In this document: piece after piece, positions 1 to 10,530 of the stretch | Layout of the letters: each line of letters starts with the position of its first letter | How positions within the stretch are numbered: the stretch's first letter is position 1 | Assembly (NCBI GenBank): GCA_031761405.1 | Contig: JASEVX010000008.1 | Coordinates: 46,583,419 to 46,647,418 of the forward strand | DNA from: Serripes groenlandicus | Taxonomy: Eukaryota; Mollusca; Bivalvia; Cardiida; Cardiidae | Direction of reading: 5' to 3' | DNA length: 64,000 nucleotides | Notes under the pieces: model-generated | Told to the model about the DNA's origin: nothing | What the model saw: only the letters and a program-made list of their open reading frames with translations | Database searches by the model: none | Made by a program: the position numbers and the translations under genes

Positions 1-143
1 GAAATCTGCCGTGACTGATTGGTTAGCGTAGGGATTTGGTTGTCGTGCGTCAAGGGTCCGATCCCCGCTAGCGACAATCATGGTAGAGCGCCCAGGGGCA
101 AGGCAGATTTCCTACCTAAGTACTGAAATAATGTTTAAAAATA
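1..143 (+). mobile_element. SINE, family S3, cut by window edge
   Basis: A tRNA-derived head is visible: an A-box-like 'actgattggttagcgtag' and a B-box-like 'gggtccgatcccc'. A body follows that matches the better S3 copies at 2460 and 32013 ('gcccaggggcaaggcagatttcct'). The 3' domain is mostly missing after 'tactgaaataatg'. It is presumed Pol III transcribed and non-coding. Confidence 0.7.
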
Positions 144-210
144 GAGTAAACTTCCATTAAATATACCTCAATACTTAATACAAATAACTTATGATATACT
201 ATGCACTACT

Positions 211-369
211 ATATTGATAAATATATATTGATAAATATATATTGATAAATATATATTGATAAATACATATTAATAAATACATATTGATAAATACATATTG
301 ATGAATACATATTGAACACATATTGATAACATTGTTAAATACATATTGATAAATACATATTGATAAAAT
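211..369. repeat. AT-rich minisatellite, 14-bp unit
   Basis: About ten tandem units of atattgataaatac or close variants, with two longer, irregular units near the middle. No coding potential. Confidence 0.9.
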
Positions 370-770
370 ACGCCTGTAGTGTTATCGAAACATTTTGCTG
401 TTTATACGACTTTATATTGAGTGTAAGATCCAAGGAAGAGTTTGTGGATATACTCAGCGTCGAGTGTGTGTCCCTTTTGGCAGCAAGAGGCGGTCAACGA
501 GTTTATTCGTTATTATTCTAGTATATTTTCTCAGCATTTGTATTAATTTCTCGTGTACGGAGACACTATAATAATACATTGACAGCCTAGCATTTCATAT
601 TACTTTTCTGTCTAGACATAATCTTTTGCAAACCTTTTTTTGTCATCCCCTTTGTATTGATCTCAACTCCGGGAAATAATTTAATAGGACGCAATTTCAT
701 TATTTGAAAATGTCATGATAAAATCCGTACGTCTGGAAGCGGATACACAAGAAATGTTTGTAGTTTTTTC
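370..770. other. Unassigned non-coding sequence
   Basis: I see no ORF, tRNA-like head, tandem array or inverted repeat here. Confidence 0.4.
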
Positions 771-935
771 GCCGCTATCAAAACTTTGTTTTAGTTATAT
801 CACCGCGTTTCCGTGGTCAGTTTCCAGTACTGTATACTTGTCCATTCATCCTGACACCAGCCAGTCTGTCGTATTGCTACCCTCGCAGCCCTGAGCGTCA
901 GTGAGGGCAGCCATTACTACCATGTTTTAAGTCTT
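771..935 (-). mobile_element. SINE, family S1, 5' truncated
   Basis: Read on the minus strand it contains the S1 central block 'ggtgtcaggat' and the 3' 'cggtgatataactaaaac' domain shared with fuller copies at 30997 and 57026. The tRNA-like head is absent. Confidence 0.75.
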
Positions 936-1202
936 AAGCAAAGAGGTTTGATTCTCTGAAATTCATCTACGAAATGAAGAAGAAAAATGAAGAAGAGAAT
1001 ATTGACAGAGTACATTAACCTTAGTGTAATGGCTTTCTTTTATTGGACACAAATATCGTTACAATTGTTCCCTCGATTAAACAGTTTTAACAAACCTTTT
1101 TAGATAGTCGACTTATCAGAGTCGACGTATTAATCTGTGTACGAAATTCAATTTAAAGAAAAATAAATGATTATGTGTTATGTATAACGATAGCATAATA
1201 TA
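936..1202. other. Unassigned non-coding sequence
   Basis: AT-rich and without recognised structure. It separates an S1 SINE from a family B MITE. Confidence 0.4.
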
Positions 1203-1466
1203 TGAGTCGTCCCGCGAGAAAACCAACAATGTGGAATCTGCGTAAAGTATCGACCCGGATCAGCTAAAGCATGCCACGCAGGCTGACCCGGACAGACACT
1301 TTTCGCCTCCTGTATTTTTTTCTGTTTCAGGAATCATTACTCTGTACCTCTATCCCTCTGGGGCGGAATGTGTCGGCCCGGATCAGTCTGCGAGGACTGC
1401 GCAGGCTGATCTGGGTCGATACATTATGCAAATACCATAATGTTGGTTTTCTCGCGGGACGTTTCA
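1203..1466. mobile_element. MITE family B (near-palindromic, ~260 bp)
   Basis: The terminal inverted repeats are gagtcgtcccgcgagaaaac at the left and the complement of its relatives at the right (gttggttttctcgcgggacg). The interior is also self-complementary, with 'gcgcaggctgatc'-type blocks in each half. Other copies lie at 14146, 28372, 32421, 32581, 35992, 51310 and 56628. No ORF, so it is non-autonomous. Confidence 0.85.
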
Positions 1467-1480
1467 TATTCCATTGTTAT

Positions 1481-1733
1481 GCCGAGGCCCGATCGGTAGC
1501 GGCGTAGGCTGTCAATCAAGGTGTTGTGAGTTCGAGTTTCAGCTCGGTCAACATTATTTCCGACATTTGACATTTGCCAATGCGACAAGTTTATGTGGGA
1601 AATCAGCTAGTTACTTGGAAAATACTGTTGTGTGGTGGATTACTGGTGTGAGAACATCCAGACACATATGTTAAGGTGAACTGGCCGCCGTAATATGGCT
1701 GTTGAAAACGGCGTAAGGCCGCAATCAATCATT
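1481..1733 (+). mobile_element. SINE, family S2, nearly complete
   Basis: It has a tRNA-like head (ccgatcggtagcggcgtagg, then B-box-like 'ttgtgagttcgagttt'), a body with 'attactggtgtgagaa', and the 3' domain 'gccgtaatatggctgttgaaaacggcgt'. It begins 15 bp after a family B MITE ends. Confidence 0.8.
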
Positions 1734-1875
1734 CAGTACTGTTTATCATTACCAGTGTGATGCAATAGGGAATTCAACGTCTATATAAAACAGAACGGTC
1801 TTTATTGAAGAGACTAAATATCCGAATTAGCCAAAAAACATCACATATTGCCTTCGAATGGGGTTGTAATGCATT

Positions 1876-2037
1876 TTAACACGTTCAATGCCGAATTTCA
1901 CAACGTCGACTATACCATATTGAAATTAAGTAAAATTGAATGTCTAAATGGCAGACAATGCAGCTTTCGGGAGAGACGGCTCGTTATAGCAATTGTCTGA
2001 AAACGCCTGTAATTCCCTGTGGCAGCGAAAGAGTTAA
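1876..2037. mobile_element. MITE family C (piggyBac-like ends), internally deleted
   Basis: It is bounded by TTAA on both sides. The ends read ttaacacgttcaatgccgaa and, inward from the right, gcgaaagagttaa. Better copies occur at 13229, 16571 and 34691. TTAA targets and C(t)CTTT-type ends are known for piggyBac elements, so the superfamily assignment is inference. Confidence 0.65.
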
Positions 2038-2232
2038 AGGCATTTAGCAAATATGTTCTGGAGAAAATCGCGTCTGTTTGTTAGTTGAAAGAAAACATCA
2101 TTAAGTGCATATCTCTGACATTCAAAATTCAAGAACGATGCGCGTTCGAGGTTAATTACGCTACGTTTTGAGCTACGTCAACACGGACTCTGACATTCGG
2201 TGTTGAAATCAATTGCTTCAACGATCAATGTG

Positions 2233-2436
2233 CAGAGCCCTGGATAAGGGGGCGGTTTTTTTTGCATGTTCTAAAATCCTTAGCCGACCCTCTAACGCTC
2301 TATCCCTATGTTGTTGGTACTCAAAAGAATCGTCTCAATGAGACGATTCTTTTGAGTACCCACATCATAGGTTTCGGTTGGACTTAAAGAGAGATATTGT
2401 GAGGTAAAGAGCTATATACTGCTCCTTATCTGTAGT
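2233..2436. mobile_element. MITE family E with perfect internal hairpin
   Basis: The core 'gtactcaaaagaatcgtctc' is followed by its inverse around 2338. The flanks resemble 'agagccctggataagg' at the left and 'ctccttatctg' at the right. Close relatives are at 6651, 40121 and 41450. Confidence 0.75.
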
Positions 2437-2459
2437 ACCGTAATGTGTGTACTTATAAA

Positions 2460-2688
2460 GTCGCTTTCCCGAGTGGTTAGCGTTGGGGGATTTTGAACCG
2501 GGCGTCCCGGATTCGAATCCTAGTCGCGGCGCTGTGGTCATGGTGGTGTGCTCTTGGGCAAGGCACATTTCCTAGTCTATTTCGGTTTGTTTACCCAGGA
2601 ATCATGAATAAGTGAACTGTCGCCGTGATATAACTGAAATAATGTTGAAAACGGCGTAAAACTCCAACAAAACAAACAAACAAGCAAA
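2460..2688 (+). mobile_element. SINE, family S3, full length
   Basis: The tRNA-like head resembles Ser/Leu-type tRNAs ('tttcccgagtggttagcgttg', B-box 'ggattcgaatcc'). The body contains 'gtgctcttgggcaaggcaca'. The 3' domain 'cgccgtgatataactgaaa' leads to 'gttgaaaacggcgtaaaac' and a (caaa)n tail. This is the best S3 copy in the window. Confidence 0.85.
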
Positions 2689-2834
2689 GTCGCTTGCGTC
2701 ATATCCGTTATTCGGAGAGAATGTTTGTGAAACAGTATGGCGAACATGGATGACTTGGCAAAAGGTTAGTTTTAGTGCGTCGTTGTCCGATTTATGTCAT
2801 ATTCTGTGTTCATCTCTAGACGTGAAGACATGGG

Positions 2835-2956
2835 TTAATGCCCTCCACATGCGACACTTCTGCCTTAGACGACTTTGAAAACAATTAGGCAAAACCATGG
2901 ACATTCTCCATTAAAGAAAGCATAAATTTGCAAATTATGATGACACTATTGTAACA
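2835..2956. mobile_element. MITE family D fragment
   Basis: It starts at a TTAA and keeps the 'cttagacgactttgaaaac' and 'aggcaaaaccatggacattc' blocks seen in the copy at 41985. The right half is lost. Confidence 0.45.
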
Positions 2957-3373
2957 AAAAGTGAACTTGAATACGTGCACTATTTTTTTCCGACGTGGAC
3001 TGTTTTTTTCATTTGCAAAGCTTTAATAGAAAAACTTCTCTATTTCTTTTCCTGTATTTGGTATTCATCCACACGGGACTAATTTATCAAGCTGCTAAGA
3101 GTGGTTGTGTTTCCCGGGGATTCACAATGAAGAAGTCGAAGACAGTTTATAATTTAGTCTAATAAGGTCCCGGATATCTCTTTATCATCTTTTATTTAGA
3201 ATGATTGTCTGTGATAAAATAAAGGAAATAGGCAACATCATGTGTCGCTCCTTGTCTACAACACTTACTGAAGTGTATTGCGTCATTTAATAAACGTGTT
3301 TTCTCCAGAGGTTTACTATCAGGGCTATTTATGTTACATGTATCATTTTTTTCAATCAGGTATTAAGTTCAAT
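2957..3373. other. Unassigned non-coding sequence
   Basis: AT-rich and without ORFs or repeats that I can place. Confidence 0.4.
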
Positions 3374-3876
3374 CAGGGACATAGATAAGAGGGATAGGCA
3401 ACTCCACCTGTACACCTGTTATCTGGTTAAAATATCACGCATAGAAATATAATTGTCCAAAGTTAGAGATACAATGAACAACTGGAATTTCTTTGTATTT
3501 CGAACACTGACTGATTTAAAAGACACAGATTTGGGATTTCCGAATTATATAATTTTTTTCCAAATATTAATATGCTGACATTTTTCTTAAGGATAACAAA
3601 CTATCAAAACCTGTAGTATATCAAAATATTTTTATCTACTGCAATAGAAGAATGATTAAACTTCCAGAAATTTTATTTTTTATTTTCATATCTTGAATAG
3701 TTTTTGTGTCACCTGCGTAGCATGGTAGACACTTAGGGATTACTTATTTTTGTCCGGCGTCTGTCTGTCTGTCTGTCTGTCTCTATTCTAGTTTAGTTTG
3801 TCTTGCTACAAATGTTGGCACGGGTGATATTTAAGTATACAGTTTAGTGACCTATCCCTCTTATCTACGTCCCTGC
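3374..3876. mobile_element. hAT-like MITE (~500 bp)
   Basis: The left end cagggacatagataagaggg is matched in inverse at the right (ccctcttatctacgtccctg). A CAGGG start is common in hAT elements, and 'ttcaat' flanks both sides, out of register by one base. The interior is AT-rich with a (CTGT)n run near 3761-3782. No transposase ORF. Confidence 0.6.
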
Positions 3877-4892
3877 TTCAATTGACATTCACGTGTACTT
3901 TACATACATGTAACTGAAACGTCTCCCCCAAGTCCTATTAAAGCGTTGAACTAACACAAATCGATCGACTTATCTGTTTGATTAGAGTTGAGTACACCTC
4001 TGTGACTTACGTTCAGGTTAATGTTACGTTTGCTACCAGTTACAATTGCCGCCCAAGAAATGTGCAGTTATGTTTACTGTAGCTGAAATCTGATTGGTCA
4101 TTTCAATACCGTAAGCAAACGTTAACGTCAATTTAACAAACTCGTTGTTGATGTTATTTCTTACCTCGGTGGTCGTGTTTAGCTTCACTTTTTACCTGAT
4201 ATTAGATAATTGTTAATTGTACCCCCTTCGAAGAAGAGGGGGTATATAGGAGTCACTGTGTCGGGCTGTCTATCTGTCGGAAGCCATATTTTGTCCGGCC
4301 TATTTCTTACAAACCACTGGGTGGAATTCAATAAAATCTTACAAGAAGCTTCTATACCAAGAGAAGATGTGCATATCCTAAAGGGGTTACAATTTATTGT
4401 TATTTTACTTTTCTTTTACTTATTAAGTTATGGATTAGGTCAATGTGCTGTTTAGGGGATATTTATCATCTTCAGTGATAGTTCTAGTTGAAAATTGTTT
4501 TTTAATACATTGTCAGAAAACGAAAATACAACCAGCTTGCAGTTGCGCATCTGCAAATTTGCAACCGGGTAATCTCATAGACTCATGGTATTCCAATCCA
4601 GCTTAAAATTCCATATGAAACAAAAAGCCACAATTCGAATCTACTACAACACGTGACTATCCAGCCAGATAGTAGACGAGCATTCAACGTCTTCCCTATG
4701 GGCTTTTGAATGATTACGTAATGCAAAATGGTGAATTCACTGCCAAGGACAAATACGCAAACAGCTAGAAATGAATCATTCAACACAAAGCCATCATGCG
4801 AAAATATACTACCATATGTAAAGACAAAACCGGCAAGCTAGTTGATGGGAATTCGGCATTAAGCAATAGAATAAGCTCACTGTTACCGGCAT
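3877..4892. other. Non-coding sequence with a mollusc-type repeat piece
   Basis: At 4221-4241 a hairpin-like 'cccccttcgaagaagagggg' starts a stretch resembling a repeat common in molluscs. That is recalled from general knowledge, not checked. The rest is unassigned. Confidence 0.3.
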
Positions 4893-5070
4893 TATCCATC
4901 CAGGTAGCCATTGGTTATTCAAGGAAAGAAACATGCGATATTCTCTTCCATGACTCGTCAACTGCACACACGGGCAATATCCATTCATCTAGTAATTGGT
5001 TATTCAACAAAAGAAACATATGCTAGTCTGTTTCAAGATTCACCTACTGCACATCATCAGCGAGATGATC
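4893..5070. repeat. Imperfect tandem duplication, ~85-90 bp unit
   Basis: Two diverged units share 'attggttattcaa' followed by 'agaaacat', then 'ctgcacac' or 'ctgcacat'. No known family. Confidence 0.55.
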
Positions 5071-5409
5071 ACGATAAATGCGGAATTAGTGTATTTCAAT
5101 TTATAAGCACTAAGGATTAAAATGTATTAATCAAGCCAACGTTTTCTTTGTTTTGTCAATTTAATTCGAACTAATTAGCGAAACAGGAAACGGATGAGAC
5201 AACATTTCCGATTTGTCTTCATTGTAGAAATAATTCTAAAAATGAACTGCAATTTTATTTATACGTATAAATTGGATTAATTAGTATGGAAGTAAAACAA
5301 ATGTGGGTTAAAAATTGTTGTTTCGTTGGAAGAATTTTAGTCGTTTATAAATATTAAGGCGGACACGCATGTGCAACAATACCACACGCTCTGGCGTTAA
5401 AACATGGTA

Positions 5410-5636
5410 TAACCCTTATCCACAATAAACAATTATCTGCATACGATTATGACACATCATGTCAAATCAATCTATCTCTCAATATATTAATGTATAACAA
5501 TTGAAAAGAATTAAACTATGTGAGACAAAAGAGAAAATTGTTCATTATCAACAATTTCTCGTTTTGTCACAACGTTTTCATACATTGCATGTTGCAGAAG
5601 CGGCCGTACAAATGTCTGCACGTGGAAAAGGGTTAA
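5410..5636. mobile_element. MITE family D (piggyBac-like), diverged
   Basis: The left end is 'taacccttatccacaa' and the right end 'cgtggaaaagggttaa'. The centre has a 'gaaaattgttcattatcaac' hairpin like other family D copies. The right TTAA is present at 5633-5636. Confidence 0.6.
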
Positions 5637-5672
5637 CGTTATACATCGTTACGGGAAATATGTCCTTGACAT

Positions 5673-5816
5673 AAGGTTTACTGTCCTCCTGTCTGTTTCT
5701 GTTTCTGTTTTTGAGAACCGTTCACTCGGGAATAATTAATTATGAAGGTTTACTGTCCTCCTGTCTGTTTCTGTTTCTGTTTTTGAGAACCGTTCACTCG
5801 GGAATAATTAATTATG
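5673..5816. repeat. Exact 72-bp tandem duplication
   Basis: Two head-to-tail copies begin 'aaggtttactgtcctcctgt' and each ends 'aataattaattatg'. I see no difference between them, which suggests a recent duplication. Confidence 0.95.
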
Positions 5817-6650
5817 TTGCAGAGAGTGTTGTTTGTATAACCAAGGATTTACGGGAAAACTTTCGGATGAGTTTCATAAAAGCGGTTTTCAATTCTTTTC
5901 ATAATTTTGTATTTCTATAGCTTGAATGTGGATATTTGGGATGCATTGCAAAAGCGTGGGTTTTTAGCTGTTTCAAACTGTACGCATTTTAGCTATTTAT
6001 ACTGGTCAGGCCTTACGGATGCGACAATTCATGTGATATAAATAGAAATTAAAAATCTATACGTAGAATAACTTACCATATTTGATAATATAAGCAAAGC
6101 TAATTAACTCGATGTTATAATCTCTTCATCACCTGTAATTAGGCGATTGGTAATGACTCCCCAAGTCTTGGAAAGGAAAGGGATATTTGGGCATTCCGGG
6201 TATGTCTACCCAGTAAAAATAAAGCATAAACGACCAATATTTAGATGTTTATTGTACTGGCATGTGAAAGTATTACTTTAATTTTATCTCAGAATTATGA
6301 TTCTAGTATTTCAAGACAACTTTTGTACAGTTTTAAAATTTGTCTATACTATCTATAGTCTGGAGTTCAGCACCTTTAAAAAGCACTTTTAGTTATTCTC
6401 TGACGGAATGGGTTAAAATTGGGAAAGAGAAACACTCTATGAATTCAAAACATTAAGGATTAAATTGAGTTTGGTGTATTTACGGCAGCTGTCTTGAGAA
6501 TCATATGGTACCCATAAACTAGACAGTTTATGCCTCTACTGGGTGATCGAAGGCGACGATTAAGACTCCAAAACACGTTTAATTTAACACGTAAACTTGT
6601 CATTGCGATTTGTTTTCCTGTCGTTTTTATTTTCTCTAGCTGGAGTCAGC
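5817..6650. other. Unassigned non-coding sequence
   Basis: AT-rich and without credible ORFs, SINE heads or inverted repeats. Confidence 0.4.
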
Positions 6651-6840
6651 AGAGCTCTAGATAAGGGGCGTTTCGCATGTTCTAAAATCCTTATTTGACC
6701 CTCTAACCCTATGTTGTGGGTACTCAAAAGAATCGTCTCGATGAGACGATTCTTTTGAGTACCCACATCATAGGGTTTGGTTGGATGATAAGTGAGATAT
6801 TGTTGGGAAAAGAACTGAATACTCCTTCTTATCTGGACTT
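6651..6840. mobile_element. MITE family E
   Basis: The left arm is 'agagctctagataaggggcg' and the right arm ends 'ctccttcttatctgg'. The central hairpin around 6740 pairs 'gtactcaaaagaatcgtctc' with its inverse, very similar to the copy at 2233. Confidence 0.8.
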
Positions 6841-6852
6841 CTGCAGGAGATA

Positions 6853-7080
6853 TTAACCCTATTCCCGATTGTAGATTCATTTTGACGCATCTGCAGAATC
6901 TGATTCGTGAAAACATTGTGGCAAAATGAGAAATTGCTCATTTTGAGCAATTTCTCATTTTGCCGCAATGTTTTCAACTTTATTTAATAAATATATCTTC
7001 ATTTTTGTAGACTACAAATTTCTGTCTAGAAAGTTTCAATGTCGTCCGCTGTAGGTTAATTGTATGTGGGAAAGGGTTAA
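6853..7080. mobile_element. MITE family D, full length with TTAA at both ends
   Basis: TTAA occurs at 6853-6856 and 7077-7080. The terminal motif is 'taaccctattccc' against 'gtgggaaagggttaa'. The central hairpin pairs 'gagaaattgctca' with 'tgagcaatttctc'. The TTAA target duplication points to piggyBac-type mobilisation. Confidence 0.8.
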
Positions 7081-7160
7081 GTGCGTTAATGAGGGGGAAA
7101 ACATGTATTTATTAGAATGTTAATAGGAACACATTATTATCGACGTTTTCTTTACTTCTA

Positions 7161-7615
7161 TTAACCTTTATCATCTTGCATACGCATGTTGTCGTATCTG
7201 CAGAAGACGACTTTTGTAAACATTGTGGCAAATGGAGAACTTGCAGATGACCAGCACTTTTTTCATTCTGACACAATTGTTCAACTATATTGATTAGTTA
7301 TACTTCCATTTTTAACCCTTTCCCTCATATAGACGTTTTCTGACGCCTCTGCAGCAGACGGCTTTTTAAAAACATAGTGACACAAGAAGAAATTGCACAA
7401 AACGTGCAATTTCTCCTTTTGCCATAATGTTATCCACTTTTTGTCATAGGTTATCCATTAAATTATGGAGATTTCCTATGCTTTGACAAAATACGTTCAA
7501 AGTCGTCTGCTGCAGAATTGTCGTATGAAGGAAAGGGTTAAAGATTTGTCTTATTGTTGTCTTCATACTTTCAATGTAGCTTCCTGAAAACGTGTTGTAT
7601 TTGGAAAAGGGTTAA
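7161..7615. mobile_element. MITE family D, split by a second family D copy
   Basis: The outer copy starts at TTAA 7161 and ends at TTAA 7612-7615. Its two halves (7161-7311 and 7542-7615) are separated by a complete family D element, so the outer element is the older one. Confidence 0.7.
7312..7541. mobile_element. MITE family D, inner nested copy
   Basis: It is flanked by TTAA at 7312-7315 and 7538-7541. The ends are 'ttaaccctttccctcatata' and 'gtatgaaggaaagggttaa'. 'gcagcagacg' near the left pairs with 'cgtctgctgc' near the right. The central hairpin is 'gaaattgcacaaaacgtgca' with its inverse. This is the clearest family D example. Confidence 0.85.
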
Positions 7616-7665
7616 CACAGGAACTGTGTCTGTTATGTTGTTGTTGTTATTAGTATAGTGTCTTT

Positions 7666-7970
7666 TAAATCAAGAGGTTGTGTGTTCGAAACTAACATCG
7701 GCCAACATTTTTTTCGACGTTTGACAACAGTCAATGCGACGGGCCGCGAGGCGTCCTTCGTCTTCCAATAGTGGGATAACAGTCTATTTGGAAAGGCAGC
7801 CGATTGCTTGGAAGAAGTGCTGTTTGCAGTACTGGTATCATATCACGGTTCACCTTCCCATATATTTCCTGGATTTCTTAAACCAGTACTGCAAACAGCA
7901 CTGTTTTCCAAGCAACCGGCTGCTTTTCCACATAGACTGTTATCCAAATGACGTTAAACTCCAATATCGA
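7666..7970. mobile_element. S2 SINE remnant forming an inverted repeat
   Basis: An S2 body (B-box 'tgtgttcgaaact', then 'cgacgtttgaca') runs to about 7845. A second piece of the same body follows in reverse. Arms of about 60 bp (7774-7835 and 7885-7946) can pair around a spacer of about 50 bp. Confidence 0.7.
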
Positions 7971-8040
7971 ACACTCAATTAATTAAACAGGATAATTACT
8001 ACGATTATTAACATATGTAGATAGAGGGTATTTCAGGAGT

Positions 8041-8640
8041 GATTATTTAATATCACTTTTATTAAACGAGTTTAATAAGATGATATACCGCGAGCCATGG
8101 CGAGCGTTATATTCAGCTTAGTTAACGAGTTAAAAGTGATAATAAACACACACGAATGAAATATTCTATTTATCACATAAAGTGATTTATGAGGCGTATT
8201 TCGAAATGCACTTGAAATGTTGCCGGTTTTGGCGCCAAAGAGACAAACGTTATAACGTCAAACCTCTGACTTGACGTTATTTTCATTGTTCGGTTTCCGC
8301 TTTGTAACAACGTCTTGTGCGCAAGACTGGAAACCAATTTTGTAGTGTCATGGGATATTTATGTACTGGGATTTTGACACTCCCAGAAAGGGCTTTATGT
8401 GATAAATATGTATAATAGTGTCTACAAAAACAATACTAGACTGTGTCCATTGTGTTTTCTGCCATTTCGGAAATTAAACCGGTAGTAGAATGAATTAAGA
8501 TTGCCTCCATATTTGATTTTCTTAAGAATTGCCTTCTGAGCACACAGTGTATATTTGCGATATAAATACTTTGACCATAAATAGCATAACACTTCCTAAA
8601 ATCTGCATGACTAGTTGCAAGATGTCCGTACTAAAACAGC
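8041..8640. other. Unassigned non-coding sequence
   Basis: No repeat or ORF recognised. A short inverted pair around 'tttaataagatga' is likely chance. Confidence 0.35.
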
Positions 8641-8728
8641 TATAGAAAAGGCACACTATTCAAATATGCTACGTAAAACATTGATTTCATTACGTGTTCT
8701 CTTTTCTTTTTCAGGTAAGTGTTTTAAC

Positions 8729-9121
8729 AGTATACAGATGAAGTTAACTAACGAAATGTATGTATGCATTATATTTGCACTTTTGGATTTTTGAACTGTC
8801 ACTTTATGGATCTCTAGGTTAACTGTCACTTTATGGATCTCTAGGTTAACTGTCACTTTATGGATCTCTAGGTTAACTGCTACTTTATGGACGACTAGGG
8901 GAACTGACACGTAAGTGATGGGCATGCGTTAAACCGATACATGGCTCTGAATTAAATATACAGATGAAGTTAACTTACGAATTGTAGGTTTGCATGATAT
9001 TTGCACTTTTGGGATTTTAACTGTCACATTATGGACCGCTAGGTTAACTGTCACTTTATGGACCACTAGAAGAACTGTCACTTAATTTACTGCCATCTGG
9101 TAGAACGATCCTTGGCTCTGA
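8729..9121. repeat. 27-bp tandem array inside a ~200-bp duplication
   Basis: Units of 'aactgtcactttatggatct' plus 'ctaggtt' (27 bp) occur about five times at 8794-8910 and again in shorter form at 9015-9090. The surrounding block ('acagatgaagttaact' to 'ttggctctgaatt') is itself duplicated, giving a higher-order repeat. Confidence 0.85.
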
Positions 9122-9203
9122 ATTTTAAAAAAACCAACATATGCATGGATCTCTAATACCTGAGGGATTCTTACTCTGTTCTTACTCTGTAAAGGTGACG
9201 ATT

Positions 9204-9276
9204 CAGAGCCATAGATAAGAATAGTATTTCACATCTCAAAAAAATCGATTTCTTTGGAGTACCCACAACGTAGGGT
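9204..9276. mobile_element. MITE family E fragment
   Basis: It keeps 'agagccatagataag' and 'gagtacccacaacgtagggt' from family E. An S4 SINE abuts it on the right. Confidence 0.55.
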
Positions 9277-9699
9277 ATGCAGTGGTAAAGCGTCGGCTTC
9301 TCGTCCAAAATGTCCAGAGTTCGAATCCCGTGATGAGCGGGTTCTTTCTTCGGGATTTTTCAACATATATGGACGCGAGTACTGGTTACGTTTCCAGGCA
9401 GCAGATCGAGGGCTTGGCGTGAAACGGTTGTAACTAAAATTAGTATTTTTTTACCAAGGTTAATCACCTCGCCATGAAGTCTTTATAGGCGTTAAATCAT
9501 TTTTCTTGGTAAACAATGTAAATTTAGGTGCCATTGCTCGTTCTGAGCAATGGCACCTAAATTTGCATTGTTTACAAAGGGGTCAAAAATGCCCCTAAAC
9601 CAGGGTTTTCAAAATAGGTTTTAAGTTACAACCGTTTCACGCCAAGCCCTCGAGATATCTTACGTGATAAATATAAGTTGAAAGCTTGTTTCGCAGTAA
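9277..9699 (+). mobile_element. SINE, family S4, split by a family A MITE
   Basis: The tRNA-like head (A-box-like 'tgcagtggtaaagcgtcgg', B-box 'agagttcgaatcccg') and body run to 9406. The 3' part resumes at 9653 with 'aagttgaaagcttgtttcgc', matching intact S4 copies at 16362 and 33911. Confidence 0.8.
9407..9652. mobile_element. MITE family A with 4-bp target duplication 'agat'
   Basis: The ends are cgagggcttggcgtgaaacg and its complement. The centre is a hairpin of 'aggtgccattgctcgttctg' type. The flanks are agat at 9403-9406 and agat at 9653-9656. It sits inside an S4 SINE, which proves mobility. Confidence 0.92.
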
Positions 9700-10064
9700 A
9701 TAGATAAGTTTCAGAACGACCAATTAATTTCTCCTCGTCTAGTCTTCAGTAAATTACAGAACAATGAAACAAAAAAAATTGCAATTTACTTCGTTGAATA
9801 AATATAAGATGTCATTATACCAGGTACTTTCCGGCAAAAAACTGAGATATATGACGGATATATACATAACTGCATTCGTTATGATATGTTTGCTCGGTTC
9901 ATTTGTCATAAAAAAAATGTATTCATCTTAATACTATCGGCCATTGTTATTTGAGCATCGCAATGAATATCAACTGTTCCCTTTTACTACAACTCAATTT
10001 CCAATTATTTGTCCCTCGCAAATACAGGATTGTGCTTTACCTTACAATGCTTTTGTAACGGTAA

Positions 10065-10530
10065 TGGGGTATAGTTACACATACCGATTCTACAGACTTG
10101 CTATGAAGCCATCTTTTATAGTTACGTTGGTTTGGTGGTTGTTTTTGTCACAGAGTTAAGAAACGTACTTCACAGTTAGTGCCTGTATGGGTTACGTGGC
10201 TTACCTCCGTGAAGGACCCGGTACACGTTACAAATGGTGAGGGCATCACCATCATCCCCGGACCCACATGGCTCCAAGTGATATTATATAGGCCCCGCTC
10301 TGGTTTAGGGATAGTGGTCGAAGTCAAAAGGAAAAGAGGGAGAAATGTGACGGGAATGGGGTATAGGTACAAATACCATTTATACAGCCTTGCTATGAAA
10401 CCGGCTTTTATTAGCGACGTTGGTAGGGCTGTTGATGTTATTACAGAAAAAAGCATCGAACATCGCGGTTAGTGCCTTGATGGGTGACCCGAGTTGGCTT
10501 AACTCCGTGAAGGACCCGGTACAATTTACA
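10065..10530. repeat. Diverged direct repeat, ~290-bp spacing
   Basis: 'ggggtatagttacacatacc' at 10065 corresponds to 'ggggtataggtacaaatacc' at 10355. 'ctccgtgaaggacccggtac' recurs at about 10206 and 10505. The short ORFs here match nothing I know. Confidence 0.7.

Noticed and set aside
10179..10472. 97-codon ORF as part of a host exon
   Set aside because: It overlaps a diverged direct repeat and has no recognisable domain or splice context.
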